DNA from: Rhizobiaceae bacterium
Lineage (GTDB): Bacteria; Pseudomonadota; Alphaproteobacteria; Rhizobiales; Rhizobiaceae
Assembly: GCA_016763155.1 (NCBI GenBank)
Contig: JAESUH010000011.1
Coordinates: 1-64,000 of the forward strand
Direction of reading: 5' to 3'
Length of the DNA stretch: 64,000 nt
Below are positions 18,953 to 28,824 of the stretch, in pieces. Position numbers and translations under genes: made by a program. Numbering within the stretch: the stretch's first letter is position 1; each line of letters opens with the position of its first letter. The notes beneath the pieces are model-generated. The model was not told the origin of the DNA and did no database searches. It worked only from the letters and a program-made list of their open reading frames with translations.

Positions 18953-20398
18953 CTATTTGCTGCCCTTTGATATTTCCCGGCCAGATCGCGTGAATTGAAT
19001 TTTCCATGGCTCGTATCGTGGCAATTTCAAATTCACCACATCCGACACAGTTTTTATATCACTTCCACTGAATTTGCGGATGATATCACCCTGCTTCATG
19101 CCAAATTTTGCAGCAGAAGAGCCAGCTCTCACCTCAAGTACAATCACGCCTCCCCGCGTGCTTTCAAGGCCATAATCCAGCGCCAGAGCCGGTGACAGGC
19201 TAGCGATTTTCGCACCACTGAAAGGATGCAAGGTGGGAAGCCATGTATCCTCTCGTGCCGGTTCATTGGGTGGGGAAGCTAAAACTGCCTTAAGCGTCAT
19301 CCGCAGGCCATGACGCAATATCTTAAGTTCAACACTATCCCCCACAAGATGCGAAGCAATGCGTTGATTGATCGAATTGGTGTTACTGATAGGCATCCCG
19401 TCAAGCGTGAGAATAACATCGCCAGTTTTCAAACCAGCTTTTGCAGCCGGTCCATTGGGAAAAACAACTGTAACGGCCAATGCCGTCTTTTCCTCAACAA
19501 GAATTATAGCGGCCAGCGATGGCGGCAATTGTCGCCCGGCAATACCGATCCACGGCCTTAAATAAGGCCGCCGCTTAATTGCACTTTCCACGATGGGGCG
19601 CACCATATTAATCGGCACGGCAAACCCCAACCCCTGAGATCCGCCACTTCTGGAATAAATCGCAGTATTGATGCCAACCAGTTTTCCTTCTGATGAAATC
19701 AACGGTCCGCCAGAATTACCCGGATTAATCGCTGCATCGGTTTGGATAAAAAATCGAAAATCACTGATGCCGACGGTTGCCCTCGAGCGTGCAGAGATAA
19801 TGCCGCTGGTCACCGTTTGACCAATGCCAAAGGGGTTGCCAATAGCAACCACCATGTCGCCAATTCTGAGCTGATCGGAATCACCAAATTCGATGTGGGG
19901 CAGCGTCATGTAACTTGCCGAAATGCGCAAAATAGCGATATCTGTTCGCTTATCCGATAAAACTACCTGCCCTGGAAACACCCTTCCATCACTCAAGGAC
20001 ACCAAAATCCCTTGCGCCGATTGGATGACGTGATGGTTTGTAACAATAATGCCATCGGGTGAAACAATCACCCCCGAACCAAGCGCATTCACAAAGCGCT
20101 CTCGGCCGTAACCAAACAATAATGTGTCCCGGAACAGCCGCCAAAAAGCTGAACCATCCAGTGCCGATGTTGGAGATTTTGAGCGTATAATTTTGCGCGC
20201 ATATATGTTGACGACGGCCGGCAAGGTCTTTTCAACAATCGGCGCAAAAGAGTATGTGATTTGATTACGCGATTGGGGCACGATTGGTTTGGTTTCGCCA
20301 ATGGCGATTATGCAACTCAGCCACAGCCAAATGAATCCACCAAGCGCAGTAACCAAAAGTGGTAAGAAAACCGGTCGTTTTTCCATGCGTCCAATCAT
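18953..20398 (-). CDS. DegP/HtrA-family serine endoprotease with PDZ domains
   Basis: GSGVIVSPDGIIVTNHHVI, DKRTDIAILRI, DAAINPGNSGGPLIS catalytic triad; PDZ GPAAKAGLKTGDVILTLDG. Confidence 0.94.
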   Translation of the reverse strand: MIGRMEKRPVFLPLLVTALGGFIWLWLSCIIAIGETKPIVPQSRNQITYSFAPIVEKTLPAVVNIYARKIIRSKSPTSALDGSAFWRLFRDTLLFGYGRERFVNALGSGVIVSPDGIIVTNHHVIQSAQGILVSLSDGRVFPGQVVLSDKRTDIAILRISASYMTLPHIEFGDSDQLRIGDMVVAIGNPFGIGQTVTSGIISARSRATVGISDFRFFIQTDAAINPGNSGGPLISSEGKLVGINTAIYSRSGGSQGLGFAVPINMVRPIVESAIKRRPYLRPWIGIAGRQLPPSLAAIILVEEKTALAVTVVFPNGPAAKAGLKTGDVILTLDGMPISNTNSINQRIASHLVGDSVELKILRHGLRMTLKAVLASPPNEPAREDTWLPTLHPFSGAKIASLSPALALDYGLESTRGGVIVLEVRAGSSAAKFGMKQGDIIRKFSGSDIKTVSDVVNLKLPRYEPWKIQFTRSGREISKGSK

Positions 20399-20419
20399 TT
20401 GATCTCCTTCACAATCCCC

Positions 20420-21010
20420 CTATCTTGCCAGTGGAAAATATTGCGGCACCAGAATAAGCGCGATAATCAGCCAAAACAAAATGATTGAAAAATATGAGGC
20501 TTTCTTGAAGTGGACGGATAAACGACGGGCAGCTGGAAAGTCATTTCTGTTGAAAAGACTGTATGTTTTACCCCACAATTCATAGGGGTTATCGGCATCG
20601 ATTTGTTCGCACCGTTCAACATAGGAACGTTCACTATTTCCCCGTGGCCTGCGCCGCAGATAGTCCCGATAAAAATCGTAACCAAGCAGTAATTCCAGAA
20701 AAATAATGCGCGGATATAAAGCGACAACTTCCCGGTCAATGCTAAGCACAGCACGATAGGAAAAACCCATTATTGCCGATGCCACAAGTGCGCCCGCAAT
20801 AAGCATGGGGCGGCTGGACATGGTGAGACTTAAATTCAAAATCAGCCAGAAAGAACTAAAAGCAATCGCGCACCCAATCGCAAACCAAACATTATAGGAG
20901 CGAATCAATGCCATTCTCTGCTCATGAATTTCCTTATATTCAGTCACATGGAAATCGGTAGCATCAAGTCTTGCAGCGCTGCGTGGTCTAGTTTCGGTCT
21001 GCTTAGCCAT
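20420..21010 (-). CDS. Hypothetical membrane protein (4 predicted TM)
   Basis: 196-aa uninterrupted ORF downstream-coupled with the degP-like gene on the same strand; hydrophobic segments; no family recognised. Confidence 0.6.
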   Translation of the reverse strand: MAKQTETRPRSAARLDATDFHVTEYKEIHEQRMALIRSYNVWFAIGCAIAFSSFWLILNLSLTMSSRPMLIAGALVASAIMGFSYRAVLSIDREVVALYPRIIFLELLLGYDFYRDYLRRRPRGNSERSYVERCEQIDADNPYELWGKTYSLFNRNDFPAARRLSVHFKKASYFSIILFWLIIALILVPQYFPLAR

Positions 21011-21177
21011 GGTTCACTCACCTTCCTAAATCCAGTTCGTTCCCCGTATTAAATTAGCATATCGGGTAAATGCGGTCAAAACAGCATCGAAATCAGCTTC
21101 AATGCTGACGCGGATTTACAACAAACCCGACTTCTTCATTTCCAAAAAGACCATAGGAAGTTTCTCTTCATCAGGTT

Positions 21178-21191
21178 TTGACCTTGATCAA
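21178..21191 (+). promoter_or_regulatory. FNR/FixK-type box (distal) upstream of hemN
   Basis: TTGACCTTGATCAA fits TTGA-N6-TCAA exactly. Confidence 0.55.
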
Positions 21192-21288
21192 GGAAAAGCC
21201 GGGAAGAATCAGGCAGTTTCACTTTCAATCGAACCGATTTGAGCCCAGTCATTTTGCCTTTGGGAACAATGATCAAACACTCAAAGGA

Positions 21289-21302
21289 TTGATATGGATC
21301 AT
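21289..21302 (+). promoter_or_regulatory. FNR/FixK-type box (proximal) upstream of hemN
   Basis: TTGATATGGATCAT, one mismatch to TTGAT-N4-ATCAA; centred about 85 bp before ATG 21381. Confidence 0.5.
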
Positions 21303-21380
21303 CGCGGCACGATTTTTAACCTGCGATGATCGCAATAGGCTTCATTGAGAAGCAAGCAGTTTACGAGCCCGGACAACAAC

Positions 21381-22733
21381 ATGCATGACACAAAATTGAA
21401 GAAATATTATGACGAGCGGCTTCCTCGATATACCAGCTATCCCACCGCTCCCAATTTTTCCGAGAAAGTAGACCGAAATATCTACGCCGAATGGCTGTCG
21501 GCTCTTGAACCCAAAAAAGAAGTTTCGTTCTATGTGCACGTCCCGTTTTGTCGGTCCATGTGCTGGTATTGCGGTTGTCACACAAAAATATCCAAACGCG
21601 ATGGCCCGATTGAAGAATATCTAGATGCCCTGCACAAAGAAATTGCGCTCACCGCTGAGCTGGTTTCGCCTGAGGTAATCGTCAAGCATTTGCATTTTGG
21701 CGGTGGTACACCAACAATTGTCGGCGATTCTGGTTTTTTCGAGTTGATGCAAACCCTGCGCAAGAATTTTCACTTTGATAAAAAAGCTGATATCGCAGTT
21801 GAAATTGACCCAAGAACCTTTTCTCAGGAAATTGCAGACGTATTCGAGCAGCAAGGCGTAACCCGCGCCAGCTTGGGCGTTCAAAGTTTTGACCCGACCG
21901 TCCAAAAAGCAATAAATCGCATCCAGTCCTTTGAAGAAACCGCGGATACGGTCACCATGTTGCGAGGAGCAAGCGTAAAAAGCATCAATTTTGATCTGAT
22001 TTACGGCCTGCCCCACCAAAGTGAAGTTTCCTGTATTTCGACCACTTTACGGGCTCTGGAGATGGAGCCTGATCGGTTTTCTGTATTTGGTTATGCCCAC
22101 ATCCCTTCCTTCAAGACCCACCAAAACATGATCGATGAATCAGCCCTTGCCGAAGGTCAGCAGCGTTTGGAACAGGCAGAAGCCATTGCCAAAACCCTTG
22201 CGGCCCACGGGTATCGCGCCATTGGACTGGATCATTACGCCCGTCAAGGGGACGAATTGGTGACAGCGCTTGATAATGGGGAATTACACCGGAATTTTCA
22301 GGGTTACACCACTGACACATGCGATACATTGATCGGGCTTGGCGCCTCCTCCATCAGCCAGTTCCCCCAGGGATATACTCAAAATAATGTGGCACTCGGG
22401 CGCTACATTGAAGATATCACCAGCGGCCAACTGGCCACGAGCAAAGGCTATACGCTCACATTTGAAGACCGGATACGGGCCGAAATCATCGAAAAACTGA
22501 TGTGTGAATACAAGGTTGATCTCGAATTAATCTGTTCCACCCACAACGTGTCGATCAATGATTTTCTGCAAAATAATGAGCGACTAGATTCTCTTGTCGA
22601 AGATGGGTTTGTGCGGATTGAACGCGGCCAGATACATGTAAATCCAGATACCCGCTTTATCATCCGCAACGTCGCAGCGGCCTTTGACGCCCATCTTGGC
22701 CAAAGCGGACGAACACATTCAAAAACTGCTTGA
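21381..22733 (+). CDS. hemN: Oxygen-independent coproporphyrinogen III dehydrogenase
   Basis: YTSYPTAPNFSEKV, VHVPFCRSMCWYCGCHT radical SAM motif, HLHFGGGTPTIV. ORF track extends to 21345; ATG 21381 is the likely start. Confidence 0.95.
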   Translation: MHDTKLKKYYDERLPRYTSYPTAPNFSEKVDRNIYAEWLSALEPKKEVSFYVHVPFCRSMCWYCGCHTKISKRDGPIEEYLDALHKEIALTAELVSPEVIVKHLHFGGGTPTIVGDSGFFELMQTLRKNFHFDKKADIAVEIDPRTFSQEIADVFEQQGVTRASLGVQSFDPTVQKAINRIQSFEETADTVTMLRGASVKSINFDLIYGLPHQSEVSCISTTLRALEMEPDRFSVFGYAHIPSFKTHQNMIDESALAEGQQRLEQAEAIAKTLAAHGYRAIGLDHYARQGDELVTALDNGELHRNFQGYTTDTCDTLIGLGASSISQFPQGYTQNNVALGRYIEDITSGQLATSKGYTLTFEDRIRAEIIEKLMCEYKVDLELICSTHNVSINDFLQNNERLDSLVEDGFVRIERGQIHVNPDTRFIIRNVAAAFDAHLGQSGRTHSKTA

Positions 22734-22876
22734 ACTATCTATTTTGGACAAAAGGTAGGATCATAGAAAGAGTTAGCGGATAGATATTTATCTTTTCAAA
22801 GGCTACCCTTTTCAAGCTGGTTTGATATCATCAAAGCCAACATCACAGATCCATATTTTCCCAAAATGGCCTCAAA

Positions 22877-23812
22877 ATGATTTCTGTTCTTGGCGTATTC
22901 AATGCTGATTTAAAATTTCTGATCAATAAATTCCCTCAGCCAGGAGAAACCCTGCACGGCATTTCTTTTGAGGTCCAACCGGGAGGAAAAGGGTTTAATC
23001 AGGCCGTGGCTTGCCGCCGTTCCCAAAATGCCGATGGCCCAGACGTGGTGATGCTGACCCAATTGGGCAAAGATAATTTTGCCGATATGGCAATAGCGGT
23101 CATGCAACAAGAAAGCATAAATGCTTCCCAAATTCTGACAACAGACCTCATGCCAACTGGCACTGCGATGATCATGGTGGAAAAAGAAACCGCGGAAAAC
23201 ATGATCGTCATTGCACCCGGTGCGGCTTCATTGTTAGGTTCAAAGGAAATTCACCAATTTTCCAAGGTCATCGAGAATTCTAAGCTTTTCATGACAAATC
23301 TCGAAGTACCTATGGAAGCTGCATTGGAAGGTCTTCGTCTGGCGCAACAAAACAACGTCAAAACCCTGCTTGATCCAGCCCCCGCATGTGAATTACCTGC
23401 CGAAATATACAGCCATATCGACTACATCACCCCCAATGAAAGCGAAGCAGAAATCCTTGTAGGTTTTGAAGTCAAAACTCTGGAGGATGCCAAGAAAGCA
23501 GGGGAAATTCTTTGTTCTCGCGGCGCGGGCACTTCCATCATCACCATGGGCCCGCTCGGCGTTGTAGCAGTAAGCGACAGCGAGACCATCTACAACCCGG
23601 CATTTACGCTGGACCATGTGGTAGACACAACCGGTGCAGGTGACGCTTTCAATGGTTGCTTTGCCGCATCCATAATTGAGGGCAAAGGTCTCAAAGAGGC
23701 TCTGCGTTTCGCCTCCGCAGGTGCGGCCCTTTGCGTTGGAAAAAATGGTGCAGCAAACGCCATGGCGAAACGAACTGAGATTGAGGAATTTTTACAAAAT
23801 TCCAGTCCATAA
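22877..23812 (+). CDS. PfkB-family carbohydrate kinase (ribokinase-like)
   Basis: PQPGETLHGISFEVQPGGKGFNQAVACRR and DTTGAGDAFNGCFAA ATP/anion-hole motif. Confidence 0.92.
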   Translation: MISVLGVFNADLKFLINKFPQPGETLHGISFEVQPGGKGFNQAVACRRSQNADGPDVVMLTQLGKDNFADMAIAVMQQESINASQILTTDLMPTGTAMIMVEKETAENMIVIAPGAASLLGSKEIHQFSKVIENSKLFMTNLEVPMEAALEGLRLAQQNNVKTLLDPAPACELPAEIYSHIDYITPNESEAEILVGFEVKTLEDAKKAGEILCSRGAGTSIITMGPLGVVAVSDSETIYNPAFTLDHVVDTTGAGDAFNGCFAASIIEGKGLKEALRFASAGAALCVGKNGAANAMAKRTEIEEFLQNSSP

Positions 23813-23861
23813 TTATGGTTCAATCAGCTGTCGATATTGGCAGGTAACATAGATCAGCGCA

Positions 23862-25481
23862 TCACTCTTTTGGCCGCCATTGTTCGCGAGCTATTTTAAG
23901 CACATCGGGCGTATCCACATCAAAACTTGCAGCCTCACCCAGTTCCACTTCAACAACTTTTTCCTGATTCTGCCCAATCAGATGGCGAGCACCCACATCT
24001 CCGCTAATCGCGCGCAAGGAAGGGAAAAAGGCCTTTGGCCAAAGTGTCGGATTACCGCGTTTCCCATTATGGGTAGCCATAATTATTGAGCCCGGGCTGG
24101 CAGCTTTCGCGGCTTCAAGCAATTGATCAATCATTGAAACTGTAATTCCAGGCATATCGCCAAGCAACACAATTGCCTGATCGGCATCGCCCTCAATCGC
24201 TGAAATACCTGCGGCAAGAGAAGTAGATAGGCCTTCTTCATATTTTGGATTATGAGCGAAACGCAAATCCAAGTCTTCCAGCTCTTCACGCACCAAATTG
24301 CTCTCATGGCCACTCACCACAACCACGTCAAGTTCCTTGTTTGCAGCGATACTAGCAGCTTCCGCCACATAGCGTACCAGTGCCTTATCCTTGAGCTTTG
24401 CCAGCAATTTATTCTGTGGCCCCATACGCGATGATTGCCCAGCAGCAAGAATGATCGCCGCTGTTTTGGGTGCAGTTTCAACAGGCTTTTCGCGAGGACG
24501 CGGACGCGACCCAATTTCCATCAAAAGACCACCTACCCCCATACCAACAATATCCGCACTGCTAACCGGCATCCCGGCCAGAACGCGCTGTAAAATCCAG
24601 TCAAATCCATTTTCCGCCGGGCTTCTGGAGCATCCCGGCGCACCGATCACTGGCGTTTCGCCAAGTTCGCCTAACAACAGCAGATTGCCCGGATCAACCG
24701 GCATCCCAAAACGGGTAATTGCGCCGCCAGCCTCAACCAAAGCGCTCGGAATAACATCACCGATATCCGATATCGCAGACGCACCAAACAAAATGATGAG
24801 ATCGCTTTCATCACAAATATCATCTAATGCCTGTTTTACTGCTGCACTTTCATGGGGCACCCGAATTTCGCGGGAAATCGTCGACCCGCTCAACAACAAT
24901 CTTTGCTCCAGCACCCGAATGGTTTTATCCATTACTGATGGTTTCAAAGATGGTAATTGAGTTGCGATCACTCCTACCTTTAAAGCCTGATAGGTGGATA
25001 TTTTTACAACATTTTCATCCAACGCATCCAGCGCAAGATCAAGCGCTGTACTTTTCACGCCATAGGGAATGATCTTGATGGTAGCGACCATGCGCCCGGA
25101 ATTCACCTCGGCATAATCTTCCAAAGTCGCGATGGTAATCCCCGGATCAATCTGGTTAACCCGGTCGATTGCCCCCTTATCCACCCGTAGCAAACCATTT
25201 TTCGTGGCAAAAACATTTACCCGCCCGGTCGAGGCTGCATCCAGTCGCAAACCAGTATGGAGTAATTGTTCCGCCAGCCGACTTGCTGCCTCATCCTCAC
25301 CAATTTCGTCTTCGGATAAGAGAGCGACAGTGACCTGATCAATCCCCGATTGGACAAGGTTTTCAATATCCTTAGGCGTGAGGGGCAGCCCTTTTTTTAA
25401 ACGAACTCCGCTCGCCAATTTCAAACTGTGAGCAAGGATTGCTCCTTCAGCCTGATTGACGGGAATGGGTCCAAATTTCAT
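23862..25481 (-). CDS. Molybdopterin-binding (MoeA/MogA-like) + MobA-like nucleotidyltransferase fusion
   Basis: N-term MKFGPIPVNQAEGAILAHSLKL; mid LIILFGASAISDIGDVIPSALVEAGG; C-term AAIILAAGQSSRMGPQNKLLAKLKDKALV NTP-transferase motif. Confidence 0.87.
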   Translation of the reverse strand: MKFGPIPVNQAEGAILAHSLKLASGVRLKKGLPLTPKDIENLVQSGIDQVTVALLSEDEIGEDEAASRLAEQLLHTGLRLDAASTGRVNVFATKNGLLRVDKGAIDRVNQIDPGITIATLEDYAEVNSGRMVATIKIIPYGVKSTALDLALDALDENVVKISTYQALKVGVIATQLPSLKPSVMDKTIRVLEQRLLLSGSTISREIRVPHESAAVKQALDDICDESDLIILFGASAISDIGDVIPSALVEAGGAITRFGMPVDPGNLLLLGELGETPVIGAPGCSRSPAENGFDWILQRVLAGMPVSSADIVGMGVGGLLMEIGSRPRPREKPVETAPKTAAIILAAGQSSRMGPQNKLLAKLKDKALVRYVAEAASIAANKELDVVVVSGHESNLVREELEDLDLRFAHNPKYEEGLSTSLAAGISAIEGDADQAIVLLGDMPGITVSMIDQLLEAAKAASPGSIIMATHNGKRGNPTLWPKAFFPSLRAISGDVGARHLIGQNQEKVVEVELGEAASFDVDTPDVLKIAREQWRPKE

Positions 25482-26170
25482 GAACCAACCATGCCACGCT
25501 TGCGAAAGGTTTCAATAATTTCAGCCATCACAGCAATAGCAATTTCCGAAGGAGTCGCGGCAGCTATATTCAGGCCGATCGGGGCATGAATTTTTTCCAT
25601 CTGTGCAGCCGTTATTCCAGCCTCTGAAAACCGCGTGAGACGTTTTGCATGGGTCTTGCGACTACCAAGTGCGCCCACATAAAAGCACCCGACCCGCAAA
25701 GCTTCCTGCAGCGGAAAATCGTCAATTTTGGGATCATGGGTAAGGGCCGCAAGTGCCGTATAGGCATCAAGCGGACTATCTTTAAGAACATCTTCCGGCC
25801 AATCCGCTTGCAACTCCACACCGCTAAAACGCTCTGGCGTGGCAAATGCCGTGCGCGGATCAATCACCTTCACATCATATCCTGCAAGGGCTGCAATTTG
25901 GGTCAATGCCTGGGAAATATGCACAGCGCCAATAATCACCAAACGGGGTGAAGGCACATGTACGTTTAAGAATAGCTCCGCTCCCTCAACTTCAACCACT
26001 CCGGATTTACCGGATCTAAATCCCTTTTGAACAGCTTCACCAAGAGCGCCATCCACCTCATCAGCTTCCAATACCAGCTGGCCTTCACCATTTACCAGAT
26101 TGGTAACCACCATCGCCGCCCGGCGATTGTCCCGCTCAATATTGAGCTGCTGCAATATCTTTAAATCCAT
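25478..26170 (-). CDS. XdhC-family protein (Rossmann XdhC_C domain)
   Basis: SPRLVIIGAVHISQALTQIAALAGYDVKVIDPRTAFATPERF and YVGALGSRKTHAKRLTR. Start at 26170; stop overlaps next ATG by 4 nt (ATGA at 25478-25481). Confidence 0.88.
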   Translation of the reverse strand: MDLKILQQLNIERDNRRAAMVVTNLVNGEGQLVLEADEVDGALGEAVQKGFRSGKSGVVEVEGAELFLNVHVPSPRLVIIGAVHISQALTQIAALAGYDVKVIDPRTAFATPERFSGVELQADWPEDVLKDSPLDAYTALAALTHDPKIDDFPLQEALRVGCFYVGALGSRKTHAKRLTRFSEAGITAAQMEKIHAPIGLNIAAATPSEIAIAVMAEIIETFRKRGMVGS

Positions 26171-26505
26171 CAGGCAGCTCCCAGCCGTTCCACATAAACG
26201 CGAATGCGGCCACCGCAGGAAAGGCCAACCTCCCATGCGGCTTCATCTGCAACACCAAATTCCAACATGCGTGTTTTACCAGATGAAATCACATCCATCG
26301 CCTCGGCCACAACGGCCCCTTCCACGCACCCACCAGAAACGGAACCTTCGAAATTACCGTCTCCGTCAATCACCAGGTGAGAACCCACCGGACGCGGAGC
26401 GGAACCCCAGGTTTCAACCACAGTTGCAATAGCCACGCTCTTGCCATCGCCAGCCCATTGTTCAGCCAGTTTCAGCTCGTCATTCAAAGTTGCTTGTTGC
26501 ACCAC
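26170..26505 (-). CDS. XdhC/CoxI N-terminal family protein
   Basis: KSVAIATVVETWGSAPRPVGSHLVIDGDGNFEGSVSGGCVEGAVVAEAMDVISSGKTRMLEFGVAD; probable GTG start at 26505 or 26502 behind AAGGAG; stop overlaps downstream ATG by 1 nt. Confidence 0.85.
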   Translation of the reverse strand: MVQQATLNDELKLAEQWAGDGKSVAIATVVETWGSAPRPVGSHLVIDGDGNFEGSVSGGCVEGAVVAEAMDVISSGKTRMLEFGVADEAAWEVGLSCGGRIRVYVERLGAA

Positions 26506-26512
26506 ATGCTCC

Positions 26513-27811
26513 TTAGGTTTGATCAATACGGTTGACCGCTCGCAGCCAGTTTTTCGGGTCGCTTTCACGCCCCCCCGGCCTACTCAGCGCTTCACAAAGT
26601 CCGCTCAAGGCATCCAGCGAATGCACAGGCCGGAACTCGTCCACATGAGGCAACATAGCACGAATGCCGCGCGCTGCAGCCTTGAAGCCTTCAAACCTCA
26701 ACAGCGGATTTAGCCAGATTAGCCGACGGCAAGATCGATGTAAGCGATCCATCTCAAATTCGAGCACATCATCAATATCCCGCTCCAGCCCGTCGGTAAT
26801 CAACAGCACAATCGCGCCTTGTGATAATACCCGGCGCGACCAGTCCCTGTTAAATTCACCAAGGGTCGTTCCAATACGGGTGCCACCAGACCAATCATCC
26901 ACAACATCAGAACATTCTTCCAGCGCTTCATCAGGGTCTTTCATACGCAATTGACGCGTTACATTGGTCAGCCTTGTGCCAAATAAGAAGGTATGCACAT
27001 TGCGGCGCTCCTCGGTAAGTGCGTGCAGAAAATGCAAGAATACCCGCGTATATTGGCTCATTGAACCCGAAATATCGGCCAACACAACAATCGGTGGATG
27101 CAGGGTTTTCCGCTTCTTAAACTGCGGCAGAATCAAATCCCCACCAGAGCGCAAACTAGCCGCCAACATGCGACGCGGATCAAGTACGGCACCCCGATTA
27201 ACCGGTTTGAACCGGCGGGTACGAATTAGGTTTTCCGGCATGATCATCGCCTTCATGGCGCGTTTGGCAACGGCGATTTCTTCCGCCGTCATTTGAGCAA
27301 AATCTTTTTGCTGCAACACTTCGCGCTCAGATGCCGTTAGCAGCGCATCAATCTCGATTTCCGGCTGCTCCATTTCCTTTTGGTTTTCTCTGCCTGAAAA
27401 AAGCGATTGAGAGACCCGGTTTTGAGCAGCTTTGGGTTTTTCTTTTTCCGGTGATGGATTTGCCATTGGCGAAAACATCTGGATCATTTTTTCGACCAGA
27501 TCACGTGAGCGCCAGAACACTTTGAAAGCTTCAACAAACACGAGATGGTCTTCTTTACGCTTCACCATCACACAGTGCAGCGTCCAGTAAAAATCATCCC
27601 GTGTGGAAATACCAGCCACCATCATGGCCCGCACAGAATCGACCACATCAGAGGGGCCAATCTTTATCCCGGCGCCGCGCAAAACGCGGGCAAAATAGAG
27701 AATATTCTCAGCCATTTTGCCATCGGCACTGGCAACCATCGGGGTTAAATCCCCCGGTTGAACCATCGAACGAGCGCCCAATCCCGCATTTAATTGCTCT
27801 GGCGTGACCAT
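26513..27811 (-). CDS. CoxE-like VWA domain protein
   Basis: PPIVVLADISGSMSQYTRVFLHFLHALTEERRNVHTFLFGTRLTNVTRQL (MIDAS DxSxS), WSGGTRIGTTL, VLLITDGLERD. Confidence 0.93.
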   Translation of the reverse strand: MVTPEQLNAGLGARSMVQPGDLTPMVASADGKMAENILYFARVLRGAGIKIGPSDVVDSVRAMMVAGISTRDDFYWTLHCVMVKRKEDHLVFVEAFKVFWRSRDLVEKMIQMFSPMANPSPEKEKPKAAQNRVSQSLFSGRENQKEMEQPEIEIDALLTASEREVLQQKDFAQMTAEEIAVAKRAMKAMIMPENLIRTRRFKPVNRGAVLDPRRMLAASLRSGGDLILPQFKKRKTLHPPIVVLADISGSMSQYTRVFLHFLHALTEERRNVHTFLFGTRLTNVTRQLRMKDPDEALEECSDVVDDWSGGTRIGTTLGEFNRDWSRRVLSQGAIVLLITDGLERDIDDVLEFEMDRLHRSCRRLIWLNPLLRFEGFKAAARGIRAMLPHVDEFRPVHSLDALSGLCEALSRPGGRESDPKNWLRAVNRIDQT

Positions 27812-27814
27812 AGC

Positions 27815-28759
27815 CTAAGCCGCCTGCCCGGCTTTCAAATCCGAACGCACTTCATCCAGCAATCGCTTGCCTTCGCTCAGGTCGATTTTGGCTATATCAT
27901 CCTGATATTTCAGCAATACACCGATAGTATCTGAAATCGTTTGTGGATCGACCGCCACTTTATCAAGTTCAATCAAAGCAGTAGCCCAATCAATGGTTTC
28001 CGCAACGCCAGGGCTCTTAAACAAATTCTGCTGACGCAGTTTTTGCACAAATCCCACAATCTCCTTCGAAAGCACCCCGCCAGCCTCTGGCACTCTGGCA
28101 TTGAGGATCGCCAATTCGCGCGCGCCATCAGGATAATCCAGCCAGTGATAGAGGCAACGCCGTTTCAGCGCATCGTGAATTTCACGCGTCCTATTTGTGG
28201 TGATAATAACAATTGGTGGCTCTTTTGCCTTGATCGTTCCAAGTTCAGGAATGGTTATCTGAAAATCCGACAATATCTCAAGCAAAAATGCCTCGAACGC
28301 TTCGTCGGTTCTATCCAGCTCATCAATCAACAAAATCGGAGCGCGGCCTTCTTCTCCCTCAAGCGCTTGCAATAATGGGCGTTTGATAAGGAACTTTTCT
28401 GAAAACACACCTTCTTCCAGCGTCTTTTGGTCAATATCACCGCCTGCTTCTTTCATGCGGATTTCCACCATTTGAGCGGCGTAATTCCACTCATAAACGG
28501 CTGACGAAATGTCCAGCCCCTCATAGCATTGCAGGCGAATCAATGGCCGGTTAAGGCCACGGCTTAAAACCTTGGCAATTTCGGTTTTCCCAACACCAGC
28601 TTCCCCTTCAAGGAAGAGCGGTCGCCCCATTTTCAAACTTAAATAAAGCACGGTTGCCAAGGATCGATCGGCCACATAGCCCTGCCCCGCCATAAGCGCG
28701 AGTGTATCCTCAATAGACCCTGGAATTTCAGAACTGATTTCGCTCACAAACATCTCCAA
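27815..28759 (-). CDS. MoxR-type AAA+ ATPase (CoxD-like)
   Basis: GRPLFLEGEAGVGKTEIAKVLSRGLNRPLIRLQCYEGLDISSAVYEWNY, PILLIDELDRTDEAFEAFLLEILSDFQITIPELGTI. Confidence 0.94.
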   Translation of the reverse strand: MEMFVSEISSEIPGSIEDTLALMAGQGYVADRSLATVLYLSLKMGRPLFLEGEAGVGKTEIAKVLSRGLNRPLIRLQCYEGLDISSAVYEWNYAAQMVEIRMKEAGGDIDQKTLEEGVFSEKFLIKRPLLQALEGEEGRAPILLIDELDRTDEAFEAFLLEILSDFQITIPELGTIKAKEPPIVIITTNRTREIHDALKRRCLYHWLDYPDGARELAILNARVPEAGGVLSKEIVGFVQKLRQQNLFKSPGVAETIDWATALIELDKVAVDPQTISDTIGVLLKYQDDIAKIDLSEGKRLLDEVRSDLKAGQAA

Positions 28760-28824
28760 ATTTCAGCACAACAATCATCACTTCTATAGTAATGCCCCCA
28801 TGAATAATTGCAATCCAATGCCCC

